DNA from: a virus
DNA: 38,775 bases
Direction: 5' to 3' (one strand)
IMG/VR virus record: IMGVR_UViG_3300044765_000078
Coordinates: 1 to 38,775 of that record
Under the pieces are notes generated by a model. It was not told the origin of the DNA and made no database searches. It saw only the letters and a program-made list of their open reading frames with translations. A program made the translations under genes and the position numbers. Each line of letters begins with the position of its first letter. Position 1 is the stretch's first letter. Shown in pieces: positions 32,715 to 38,750 of this stretch.

Positions 32715-32905
32715 GGGGTCTCCCTCGCGGCCTTCGAAATCTCATCAGCCGCCCATTCCAAGCTTTCGTCCGCAATCGGCGCCCCGCACATGACGCCGAA
32801 TACGATAGCTACTGAAAGTTCATCGACACCAAGATCGTGAGCGGCTTGCTTAATGTCGGCCATGAAGGATGTGACCACTTCATCAATCGTCATGATCCTG
32901 TTCAT
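32711..32905 (-). CDS. Small helical protein
   Basis: 64 residues from ATG 32905 (AAGGAG upstream), MNRIMTIDEVVTSFMADIKQAAHDLGVDELSVAIVFG... The sequence is an acidic helical protein, overlapped on both ends by ATGA. Family unknown. Confidence 0.6.
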   Translation of the reverse strand: MNRIMTIDEVVTSFMADIKQAAHDLGVDELSVAIVFGVMCGAPIADESLEWAADEISKAARETP

Positions 32906-33495
32906 TCGGTTTTCTCCTTCAACGCGCGCAGCTGCGCCTTGAAATCAGCCTTCATGGCGATGAGGCCGTCGATAGTCCAGTCGCCACCAGTCTGATCGGC
33001 TTCAAGTTCCTCGACGGCCTGCAGGCCGATGCGGCTGATCAAGCCGATGCGGTAGTCGGCCGCGTTGCCGGCGCGGTAGCGGTTGCATTTCTTGCACTGT
33101 CCGTGCGCGTTGCGGAAGTCGAAGCGCAGATGTGGCGCGCTGCCGCGACTGCGGTAGTGGCCGCAGTCGTAGCCGCCGCCGGGCTGGTCGGCCAGCGTGG
33201 CGAGGACGGTCGAGCAGCTGATGCACGTCTCATTGCGGTCGCGGAAGCGCACCAGTGAGTTGAATGCTGCCTGCGTCTCTGCGATGTGCTGCGATCGCGT
33301 CTTGAGCTTGGCCTTGCGCGCCTTCATCTCCTTGCGTTCCTTCTGCTCACGAAGGCGTCGCGCGAAGCTGGAAGCGCACGGCGAGCTGCACACTTGCTGT
33401 CCCATGCGTTGTTGCTTGAATGGCATACCGCAATTCGAGCACTTGCGCTCGCGGAGCGTAGTGCGCAGGGCAGTGGAACGAGTGAGGGCGGTCAT
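32902..33495 (-). CDS. ninG: NinG (Rap-type) recombination protein
   Basis: 197 residues from ATG 33495, coupled by ATGA to the 43-residue gene; longer frame to 33744 rejected. N-terminal zinc site (CSNC... C...C), long basic helix (about 44-70), then CISC, and 'YDCGHYRSRGSAPHLRFDFRNAHGQCKKCNRYRAGN', an HNH-like zinc motif of NinG/Rap. Lambda Rap is a structure-specific nuclease that resolves Holliday junctions. It complements NinB and the Sak4-like ATPase encoded elsewhere. Confidence 0.9.
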   Translation of the reverse strand: MTALTRSTALRTTLRERKCSNCGMPFKQQRMGQQVCSSPCASSFARRLREQKERKEMKARKAKLKTRSQHIAETQAAFNSLVRFRDRNETCISCSTVLATLADQPGGGYDCGHYRSRGSAPHLRFDFRNAHGQCKKCNRYRAGNAADYRIGLISRIGLQAVEELEADQTGGDWTIDGLIAMKADFKAQLRALKEKTE

Positions 33496-33623
33496 TTTCC
33501 AAGCACCGCAGAGATGATCGACAGAAAGCAAAACACCACTCCAGCGCAGATGTTGACTGCTCCTGGCCTCCGCGGCGCCAGGTAGATCGCGCTCATTAGT
33601 CCACAAAATTGCCATGCCATCAT
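33492..33623 (-). CDS. Small membrane protein before NinG
   Basis: 43 residues, MMAWQFCGLMSAIYLAPRRPG and then ICAGVVFCFLSIISAVL, giving two short hydrophobic segments. GGGAG lies before ATG 33623 and the stop overlaps the NinG ATG. Supported by the coupling; function unknown. Confidence 0.5.
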   Translation of the reverse strand: MMAWQFCGLMSAIYLAPRRPGAVNICAGVVFCFLSIISAVLGK

Positions 33624-33647
33624 TCAGGTTCTCCCGTTGTTGTTGTG

Positions 33648-33667
33648 CGCCCGGGACTGGCCGGGCG
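33648..33667. other. GC hairpin between genes
   Basis: CGCCCGG, six-base loop, CCGGGCG: a perfect 7-bp stem in the 33624-33676 gap, with no U-tract on either strand. It may pause polymerase or mark RNA processing. Confidence 0.4.
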
Positions 33668-33676
33668 GGGTGGTGG

Positions 33677-34174
33677 TTAGGCTGGAGCCGCCCAGGCTTG
33701 AGAAGCGAGCATTTCGCGCTCGTCGTCGGTCGCATCCTCCGCAACCTTTACGAACACTGATCGCGGCGCGTATGGGAACTGGATTACGCGCATGCTGTGA
33801 AAGCCGGTGAAGCGGGAGCCGTTCGGGTCTTCAAATATGACGGCGTTGATGTCGTAAGGCTGCCCGTCGAACCGGTCTGCCTGCTTAAACACATGGCTGC
33901 AACGGTTGTTCTGGTACGCGTCAGGCCCGACCTCATTCCACTCCCAGTCTTCTCCGGTCAGCGGTGCGACCGGCTCGAACTTTGCGAGCTTCTCAAACAG
34001 GTTGATGGCATATGGCGCCGAAAAGCCAGAGTGGCCCGCTCCGTCAAAGACTGCCAGCAGTTCCAAGACGTGTTCGCAAATGAGCTTTTGCATGTCATCC
34101 TTGAACGTCCCGTCTTCATTCAGCCAGCCAGCAGCTTTGAATTCGCGCTGCGCATGTGTTTCGTAATTGCTCAT
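33677..34174 (-). CDS. Conserved phage protein of unknown function
   Basis: 165 residues. 'YETHAQREFKAAGWLNEDGTFKDDMQKLICEHVLELLAVFDGAGHSGFSAPYAINLFEKLAKFEPVAPLTGEDWEW' and 'YQNNRCSHVFKQADRF' match a very widespread phage protein found near replication genes across many tailed phages. No function has been established that I know of. The middle aromatic motifs suggest an enzyme-like fold. Confidence 0.78.
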   Translation of the reverse strand: MSNYETHAQREFKAAGWLNEDGTFKDDMQKLICEHVLELLAVFDGAGHSGFSAPYAINLFEKLAKFEPVAPLTGEDWEWNEVGPDAYQNNRCSHVFKQADRFDGQPYDINAVIFEDPNGSRFTGFHSMRVIQFPYAPRSVFVKVAEDATDDEREMLASQAWAAPA

Positions 34175-34219
34175 ATCTTCCTTTCGTTGGTCGATGCGCC
34201 TTCGCGCGAAATGGTCTCG

Positions 34220-34300
34220 TCAGTGCATCCCCATGCCCAGGCGCATCATGAGCATGGCGTAGTGCAGGGCTGCGATTAGTTCGAGGTGGTACTTGGTCAT
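34220..34300 (-). CDS. Micro-protein of 26 residues
   Basis: MTKYHLELIAALHYAMLMMR followed by LGMGMH, an amphipathic or membrane-active helix rich in Met. A textbook AAGGAG lies seven bases upstream and the start overlaps the previous stop (ATGA). Short but better supported than chance. Confidence 0.5.
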   Translation of the reverse strand: MTKYHLELIAALHYAMLMMRLGMGMH

Positions 34301-34503
34301 GATTGCTCCTTCGGTTGTTGTTCTGCCCAAGCCCTGCGCTCTTGCCTGTTCGCTGCTTCCCGCCACAGCGGACACGCCTCGTTCGTGTCGTCGTGGCGCC
34401 GGAACCTCTCGTAGCCTTCGCAGTAGCCGTGTGCTGGAGGTGCGTCGGCATGGCGGTGGAAGCGGGTGCACAGGACGCAGGGCTGGGGCGGCCGGTGGGT
34501 CAT
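34297..34503 (-). CDS. Small Cys-containing protein
   Basis: 68 residues. Cys9 and Cys12 (PCVLCTRF), Cys28 and Cys44 could bind zinc; also His-rich near the start (RFHRHADAPPAHGY). The tail is charged helix (REAANRQERRAWAEQQ). It lies directly after the P-like gene. Unknown family, likely conserved among related phages. Confidence 0.62.
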   Translation of the reverse strand: MTHRPPQPCVLCTRFHRHADAPPAHGYCEGYERFRRHDDTNEACPLWREAANRQERRAWAEQQPKEQS

Positions 34504-34505
34504 GG

Positions 34506-35204
34506 TTAGCTCGGCTTGACGTCCAGGGCCTCACGAGCGAACCGCGATTGAATCGGCAGCAGACATTCGCCGGCCGCCTCGCGCTCCAGTAGGCGCTTTG
34601 CCCACCCGAGCGCGTCGCCACCCCGGAAGTCCTTCACGACCGTCATCGCGCCCAGTTCCTTCAATCGCTGCGCCGCTTCCTCGCGACTCGTCTTGGTCTT
34701 GCCCGGCGCCGGCAGGGCAACCATCGGCTGCGGGATCTCGGGCCACTCGCCCTTGTCCAACTGCTCGTTCAAGGCCGCTTCCCACCGCGTTTTGATCTGG
34801 CTGTAGGTCTGCTCGCGCAGGTCGAACGACAACGGCATAGCGGCCCAGTAGATCGCCGGATGCGACCACTTGCCGTACTTGCCGTTGGCGCGATCCTGTG
34901 TACCGGCGACGGCCTCGTAGTAGGCTGCGGTGGCATCCAGCGGGCGGCGGCAAAGCTTCTTGAACTCGGGCAGCGTCGGCGGCCATTCCTTCGTGCCCAG
35001 TGCGTCCAGGCCGCGTTTGAGCTCCGCTGCGCTGTAGCCGGCCAGTTCGCGGGACCAGTGAGCGATTAGGGCATCCGTGTCTGCACCTCCCCACTGGTCC
35101 GCGAACTTCTTGCCGTACTCGAGCAGCATGCGTTCGAACAGGCGCTCGACCCAGCGCTCAGGCAGGGCGTTCGTTGAGGTCGATGATGCGATGGTCAGGC
35201 TCAT
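34506..35204 (-). CDS. Replication protein P-like (helicase loader)
   Basis: 232 residues. 'RWVERLFERMLLEYGKKFADQWGG' and 'ALIAHWSRELAGYSAAELKRGLDALGTKEWPPTLPEFKKLCR' fit the phage lambda P domain, which recruits and loads the host DnaB helicase at the phage origin. It overlaps the O-like gene by 47 bases, an O-P arrangement. The C-terminal part is helical and less conserved. Confidence 0.8.
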   Translation of the reverse strand: MSLTIASSTSTNALPERWVERLFERMLLEYGKKFADQWGGADTDALIAHWSRELAGYSAAELKRGLDALGTKEWPPTLPEFKKLCRRPLDATAAYYEAVAGTQDRANGKYGKWSHPAIYWAAMPLSFDLREQTYSQIKTRWEAALNEQLDKGEWPEIPQPMVALPAPGKTKTSREEAAQRLKELGAMTVVKDFRGGDALGWAKRLLEREAAGECLLPIQSRFAREALDVKPS

Positions 35205-36006
35205 GGCTCGTGGTTCCTTGGATGCGGTTCAGAAGGCGTTGCGTGTTGGCTTGCAGGGCCTGACGCGGCGATCCTCGCGGCTGGTTGGCGTGGCCTGCAT
35301 TGACCTTGGCAGCGTCGGCAGACCAGCGATTCAGGATGGCGACCACGTAGGCAACGCCGATCCGCTCGCCGGGCTTGGCCTGCTTCGCCTCGGCACAGGC
35401 TGCGGCCACCGTCTGAGGCGTCACACCCTGCTCCGCAAGGGCGATCAAGCGAGGGTCGGCAGGCTGCGATTCGATGCCGGCGCGGCGCATGGCGATGCTC
35501 AGCTGGACATGCAGATCCGGGTCGTCGTCAGCGCGCGCAGCCGGCGTTTGCTCGCCCAACTCCGGTTGAGTAGCTGCGCTGTATCCCGTCGAGGTTTCAG
35601 GAATCGGAGAATCAGGAATCGGAGAATCAGCCGGATTTGCACTGTGTTCGCACGGTGCTTGCACTGTGTTCGCACCGTGCCCACCTTCTGGTGGTATCGA
35701 AGACGGCTTCTCATCCCTGTGGGGATTCTGGTGCTTCCTGAATGCGAGCACCTGGATATAACGTGCTCCGTCGACTTCATAACGCTTGAGGAAGCCGGAT
35801 TTCTGCAGGCTGGACAGTGCTTCGTCGACGTCGATCTCGTCGGCCGGGAACAGGTGCATCTTGATCCGCTTGGGCTTGTCCTCGAGGCGCCCTTCGCGGT
35901 CAGCCAGGGTCCACAGGCCGATAAACAGTAACCGGGTAGAGAAGGGCAGTTCGACCAATTCTTCGTTGGTGAAGAAGCCGGGTTTGATGTTGCGAGCACG
36001 TGCCAC
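35158..36006 (-). CDS. Replication initiator, O-like
   Basis: 282 residues. N-terminal winged-helix region (RNIKPGFFTNEELVELPFSTRLLFIGLWTLADREGRLEDKPKRIKMHLFPADEIDVDEALSSLQKSGFLKRY) is the common phage replication-initiator start. A Pro/Ser-rich linker (about 97-145) is encoded by the tandem-repeat DNA described as the candidate origin. The C-terminal domain (150-245) resembles DnaT/primosome-type helices. It should bind the origin within its own gene, as lambda O does. Confidence 0.78.
   Translation of the reverse strand: MARARNIKPGFFTNEELVELPFSTRLLFIGLWTLADREGRLEDKPKRIKMHLFPADEIDVDEALSSLQKSGFLKRYEVDGARYIQVLAFRKHQNPHRDEKPSSIPPEGGHGANTVQAPCEHSANPADSPIPDSPIPETSTGYSAATQPELGEQTPAARADDDPDLHVQLSIAMRRAGIESQPADPRLIALAEQGVTPQTVAAACAEAKQAKPGERIGVAYVVAILNRWSADAAKVNAGHANQPRGSPRQALQANTQRLLNRIQGTTSHEPDHRIIDLNERPA
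35597..35680. repeat. Candidate replication origin: two tandem arrays
   Basis: TCAGGAATCGGAGAA at 35597-35611 and again at 35612-35626 (plus TCAG), a perfect 15-bp tandem. Then 22-bp units at 35637-35658 and 35659-35680, identical but for one base, containing GCACTGTGTTCGCAC. The 22-bp period is not a multiple of three, so the repeat encodes different peptides and looks selected as DNA. The place inside the initiator gene matches lambda's origin. Confidence 0.65.
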
Positions 36007-36007
36007 G

Positions 36008-36226
36008 TCAGTGCTCCCTACGCAGAATCTTCATGGCGCGAGCGCGGCCGGTGCGCTGGATGTAGCCCTTACGCTCCATCAAGGCGAGCATGCTTACGAT
36101 CGAGTTTTGCGACGAGACGAGCATGTGCTCCATCATCTCGGCCTGGGAAGGCTGAGAGCCGGTCTCCGCAAGGTGTTTGACGATGAAGTCGTACAACTCT
36201 TTCTGACGTGCAGTGAGGCCGTTCAT
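36008..36226 (-). CDS. LexA DNA-binding domain without protease
   Basis: 72 residues. 'LTARQKELYDFIVKHLAETGSQPSQAEMMEHM' followed by 'SSQNSIVSMLALMERKGYIQRTGRARAMKIL' aligns over its full length with the LexA N-terminal winged helix (LTARQ, TG, AE, the recognition-helix Asn, ALxRKG). It stops where LexA's hinge starts, so there is no cleavage site and no Ser/Lys protease. It may bind SOS-like boxes but cannot be RecA-inactivated. Translated just before the O-like gene. Confidence 0.75.
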   Translation of the reverse strand: MNGLTARQKELYDFIVKHLAETGSQPSQAEMMEHMLVSSQNSIVSMLALMERKGYIQRTGRARAMKILRREH

Positions 36227-36714
36227 GCTGCCTCCCGATACACGTTGCCCTCAGCCAGGCGCTTATAGATCGTGTTCATCGCCGCGGTCACTTCCCAGCG
36301 CTTGGCTATGGCCATCTGCTGATCGTGGATCTGGAGCGCAGTTTCGATGTCGCGCAGGGCTTCGCCATCCAGGCGGAAGTTTCCTGATTTGGCGCTGCGG
36401 ATCTTGGCGCGGAAGCAGCCGTCGAGGGCCAGGACCAGCTGCTGTTCGTACTCGGCGCCGATGCCCTTCTCGCACAGGACGAGGGCGACATTCAGCGCGC
36501 AGGCGACGCAGGACCACGATTCCTCATTTGCATCACCAGTGCGCAGGTTTTCAAACGAGAGCCAGTAGGCGACGCCTAAGTCGGTCGTTTGATCTTCGGT
36601 CAGGGTAGATGCGTTCTCGCCGCGTGCGTGGCACATGGCGATTGCAACGAGGCCGCCATGCTGCGCGACAGGCTTCGGGCGGTATTGTTTGCGGGGTTTC
36701 TTCGACTTGCTCAT
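36223..36714 (-). CDS. Hypothetical early protein
   Basis: 163 residues, basic N-terminus (MSKSKKPRKQYRPKPVAQHGG), then helical, with 'DLGVAYWLSFENLRTGDANEESWSCVACALNVALVL'. It lies between two DNA-binding proteins with ATGA overlaps. Recalls small conserved proteins of betaproteobacterial phages; function unknown. Confidence 0.65.
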   Translation of the reverse strand: MSKSKKPRKQYRPKPVAQHGGLVAIAMCHARGENASTLTEDQTTDLGVAYWLSFENLRTGDANEESWSCVACALNVALVLCEKGIGAEYEQQLVLALDGCFRAKIRSAKSGNFRLDGEALRDIETALQIHDQQMAIAKRWEVTAAMNTIYKRLAEGNVYREAA

Positions 36715-37079
36715 GCGGCCACCTTCGGAGCAGGGCCGAACAGCGCCGCAACCAGGTCATCGCGACGGTTGATGGGCGTGAACTGGCGGACGATTCGTTG
36801 CTTCGGCATCGCCCCGGGGATGCGGCATTCGGCAGAATCGACTTTATAGGTCGAGCCGACTTTGACGGGGCCGTCATGCCACATGTACTGGTAGCCGGAG
36901 CCGCGATGAATTTCCTTGCGGCGACGATGCACGAGACCGTCACTCTCCATCTGTTCGAGGTACTTGCTGACACAGGAACGGGAGAGTCCGGTGAGCGTCC
37001 GAAGTTCTTCGTTCGAACGCGGAGCGAGTTTCAGAAGTGCCGAAATTGTTTCGGATGTGAGGATGCGTTTCCTGCTCAT
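36711..37079 (-). CDS. Winged-helix DNA-binding protein
   Basis: 122 residues. 'ILTSETISALLKLAPRSNEELRTLTGLSRSCVSKYLEQMESDGLVHRRRKEIHRGSGYQYMW' is a winged helix with recognition helix and wing. A C-terminal tail 'VRQFTPINRRDDLVAALFGP' is typical of phage regulators. Third regulator of the leftward early operon; target unknown. Confidence 0.72.
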   Translation of the reverse strand: MSRKRILTSETISALLKLAPRSNEELRTLTGLSRSCVSKYLEQMESDGLVHRRRKEIHRGSGYQYMWHDGPVKVGSTYKVDSAECRIPGAMPKQRIVRQFTPINRRDDLVAALFGPAPKVAA

Positions 37080-37285
37080 GGCGGGCTCCCGGCTCCGATG
37101 GCGAATTTGACGATCTCACGAGCGTGTACCGCGGCACGACGCTCCGTCCAACCCTTACGCCAGTCGGCGACGGCCGGCGCATTGGGGTTCATGTGGTGAT
37201 CGTCGATACCGGCTCCACGGTCGAACGCGTCAGCGCCGCGTTCTCGCATGATTTCAGGAGTTACGGGGCGAATGGAGTGGTCCAC
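37076..37285 (-). CDS. Small early protein
   Basis: 69 residues from GTG 37285 (GGGAGG upstream). 'PEIMRERGADAFDRGAGIDDHHMNPNAPAVADWRKGWTERRA' is a small conserved phage pattern resembling a modular peptide found in ribosome-modulation-factor-like phage proteins (GxDAxxxGxxxDxNP...). Role uncertain. Confidence 0.62.
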   Translation of the reverse strand: MDHSIRPVTPEIMRERGADAFDRGAGIDDHHMNPNAPAVADWRKGWTERRAAVHAREIVKFAIGAGSPP

Positions 37286-37461
37286 TATGGCCTCCCGCCC
37301 GCGTCAGATGCGTCCCTCAACTGCTGGTTGACCAGCTTGTACGCATCAGCTTTACGCTCGTCCTGATCTGCCTTGTCAATGCAGCGGACGACGAATTGCC
37401 AAACCCATACGCGCCGCTCGGGCGAGTACTTTGGCAGTTTTGTTTGCGGTTGTTCGTTCAT
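37285..37461 (-). CDS. Small early protein
   Basis: 58 residues, starting MNEQPQTKLPKYSPERRVWVWQ with GAGGA before ATG 37461. The stop shares one base with the GTG of the next gene (TAGTG). Charged helical C-terminus. Unknown function. Confidence 0.55.
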   Translation of the reverse strand: MNEQPQTKLPKYSPERRVWVWQFVVRCIDKADQDERKADAYKLVNQQLRDASDAGGRP

Positions 37462-37475
37462 TCAATCCTCAGTGT

Positions 37476-37715
37476 TCAGGAACGCATGTAGGCAGTCGGG
37501 CGCATCGTACGGCTCGGGGCGAACTTGGCCAGTCGCTGGCCAATACTGGGCCTACTCGACGCTCGGCTCGCTGGCTTACCATTCCGGCAGCTGAGCCACG
37601 AATCGCGCAGCTTCTTGCTTTGCGAGACGTCTTCCGCTCGACAGTCCGCCGAGAGCAAAACGAACTCGTCGGCAGTCAGGCAGGTCTTCACGATGATGTT
37701 TCGGGCGGTCTTCAT
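37476..37715 (-). CDS. Small early protein
   Basis: 79 residues, MKTARNIIVKTCLTADEFVLLSADC..., with AAGGAG ahead of ATG 37715. The first half (TCLTADEFVLLSADCRAEDVSQSKKLRDSWL) looks like a ribbon-helix-helix or CopG-like start; the second half is Ser/Arg-rich and could be disordered. Possibly another regulator. Confidence 0.55.
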   Translation of the reverse strand: MKTARNIIVKTCLTADEFVLLSADCRAEDVSQSKKLRDSWLSCRNGKPASRASSRPSIGQRLAKFAPSRTMRPTAYMRS

Positions 37716-37812
37716 GGGTGCTTCTCCTTGTTGGTGGTTCTCAGTTGGGTATTTCTCGTGACTGCTGTTGCTTAGAATCTTTTTCCTAATTGCAACTTTT
37801 TGGACGAATTTA

Positions 37813-37833
37813 ATCGACTCAGTAAGAGTCGAT
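37813..37833. promoter_or_regulatory. Perfect hairpin just after cro (nut-like position)
   Basis: ATCGACTC, five-base loop, GAGTCGAT immediately after the Cro stop (37837). No U-run follows. Lambda has nutR in this place. It could also be an operator or RNA processing site; no boxA is seen. The 37716-37812 gap holds an AT-rich leader (CTTTTTCC-type) with no clear promoter. Confidence 0.45.
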
Positions 37834-37836
37834 GGG

Positions 37837-38082
37837 TTACTGCGGGCGGGACACGGGTTCGGCAGGTTCGCGAGATTCGGTGTAACGAGTCGGATAGATG
37901 AGTTGCAGCTCGCTTACCTCGCCGTCAAATTCAGCGCAGATTCGCTCTGCCAGTTGGGCATTGGGGATTTGAACTCCCCGCTCGATGCGGCTTAAGTTGC
38001 CGACGTCGCTGCCCACCTTCTGAGCGAGAGCGCCTAGCGTCATGCCGCGTTTTTCACGCGCTTGTCGAAGAGGTGATTTCAT
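37837..38082 (-). CDS. Cro-like XRE regulator
   Basis: 81 residues. Helix-turn-helix in 'PLRQAREKRGMTLGALAQKVGSDVGNLSRIERGVQIPNAQLAERICAEF'. It is transcribed away from the repressor gene, first in the leftward early operon, so it takes Cro's place in a lambda-like switch. AGGAG lies about 11 bases before ATG 38082. Only a short tail follows the HTH. Confidence 0.8.
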   Translation of the reverse strand: MKSPLRQAREKRGMTLGALAQKVGSDVGNLSRIERGVQIPNAQLAERICAEFDGEVSELQLIYPTRYTESREPAEPVSRPQ

Positions 38083-38102
38083 GGGATTCGATGCTCCTAA
38101 GA

Positions 38103-38163
38103 TGCGTACTACGCACTTTATCTCAGAAACGCTTGATGCGCAATACGCCTTGCGCAGTTCGCA
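38103..38163. promoter_or_regulatory. Immunity operators and leftward promoter
   Basis: Three TGCG-N5-CGC sites lie between the divergent regulators: TGCGTACTACGCA (38103-38115), TGCGCAATACGCC (38137-38149) and TGCGCAGTTCGCA (38151-38163). A minus-strand promoter TTGCGC, 17 bp, TAAAGT (complement of 38138-38143 and 38115-38120) reads into cro; its -35 lies under the second site and its start under the first. The third site is on the repressor side and may control repressor synthesis. Confidence 0.78.
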
Positions 38164-38185
38164 TCAAAATTCCACAATCGGACAC

Positions 38186-38584
38186 ATGACAGTTGGTGAA
38201 AAGATCAGGGCGATACGTGTCGCCAAAGAGATGACGCTCGCAGAGGTAGAGGCGCGGGCAGGCCTAACAGATGGAAACCTGTCGCGGATTGAGCGGGGGA
38301 AGCAATGGGTGAGTGAAGAGGTACTTCGAAAGATCGCTCAAGCATTACTGGTGCGCGTCGCCGACTTCTTTGATGACGACGCGCCTCCTGGTGTTCCTGC
38401 TGATTATCAGCATCCGGCAACGCAGCGGTTCCAGGAATTGCTGGGTCAAGCGGCCGATGAGGTGCGTCTACTTACTGTTTATCGTCTCGCTGACACCGCG
38501 GAACGTGCGCAGATCGACGCGGCTGTGTCCGACGTTATTGATAGGCTTGATATTGTTGCCATTCTTAACAAGCGTAAGGGCTGA
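38186..38584 (+). CDS. Lysogenic repressor candidate, XRE family, no S24 domain
   Basis: 132 residues from ATG 38186; the frame continues upstream to 38042 through the operators, so 38186 is preferred although its ribosome site is weak. HTH at about 5-55 ('IRAIRVAKEMTLAEVEARAGLTDGNLSRIERGKQ'). A C-terminal helical part (about 92-132) contains 'LLTVYRLADTAERAQI', a likely oligomerisation helix. There is no peptidase S24 fold, so it should not self-cleave in response to RecA. Induction must use another route, most simply the SOS-controlled gene that overlaps its 3' end. Confidence 0.8.
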   Translation: MTVGEKIRAIRVAKEMTLAEVEARAGLTDGNLSRIERGKQWVSEEVLRKIAQALLVRVADFFDDDAPPGVPADYQHPATQRFQELLGQAADEVRLLTVYRLADTAERAQIDAAVSDVIDRLDIVAILNKRKG

Positions 38585-38698
38585 TCGAGACGTCTCCGGA
38601 AACCTCTTTTGCAGTTGCTTGGCATAGGACCGAAGTCTGTCACGGCCGTCTGGGTTAGTCATGCGGTATGTCTCAATCAACTCGTTGACGTCATCCAT
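38468..38698 (-). CDS. SOS-controlled small protein, candidate antirepressor
   Basis: 76 residues from ATG 38698 with GGAGGGAG upstream; the in-frame TTG at 38710 is less likely. It starts MDDVNELIETYRMTNPDGRD and continues as a charged helix (RLRSYAKQLQKRFPE). The module YR-x-x-N/D-x-x-x-R recalls the repressor's own C-terminal helix (VYRLADTAERAQI). The consensus LexA box 28 bases upstream of ATG implies induction by DNA damage. The gene converges on the repressor and covers its last 117 bases. Function as antirepressor is inference; the protein is not one I recognise. Confidence 0.65.
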   Translation of the reverse strand: MDDVNELIETYRMTNPDGRDRLRSYAKQLQKRFPETSRSALTLVKNGNNIKPINNVGHSRVDLRTFRGVSETINSK

Positions 38699-38722
38699 GT
38701 CTCCCTCCAAGTTCAGAACGCT

Positions 38723-38750
38723 AAACTACTGTACACCTATACAGTAGTTT
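38723..38750. promoter_or_regulatory. Consensus LexA (SOS) box
   Basis: TACTGTACACCTATACAGTA (38727-38746) contains CTGT-N8-ACAG, the LexA consensus of gamma- and betaproteobacteria. The dyad extends to 11 perfect bp each side of a 6-base centre (38723-38750). A possible minus-strand promoter (ATGACA at 38768-38773, 16 bp, TAAACT at 38746-38751, complementary strand) would start transcription inside the box. It also lies in the divergent region before the 64-300 gene if the genome is circular. Confidence 0.85.

Noticed and set aside
35597-35680. CRISPR array
   Set aside because: Units are contiguous tandem repeats without spacers and lie inside a coding gene.
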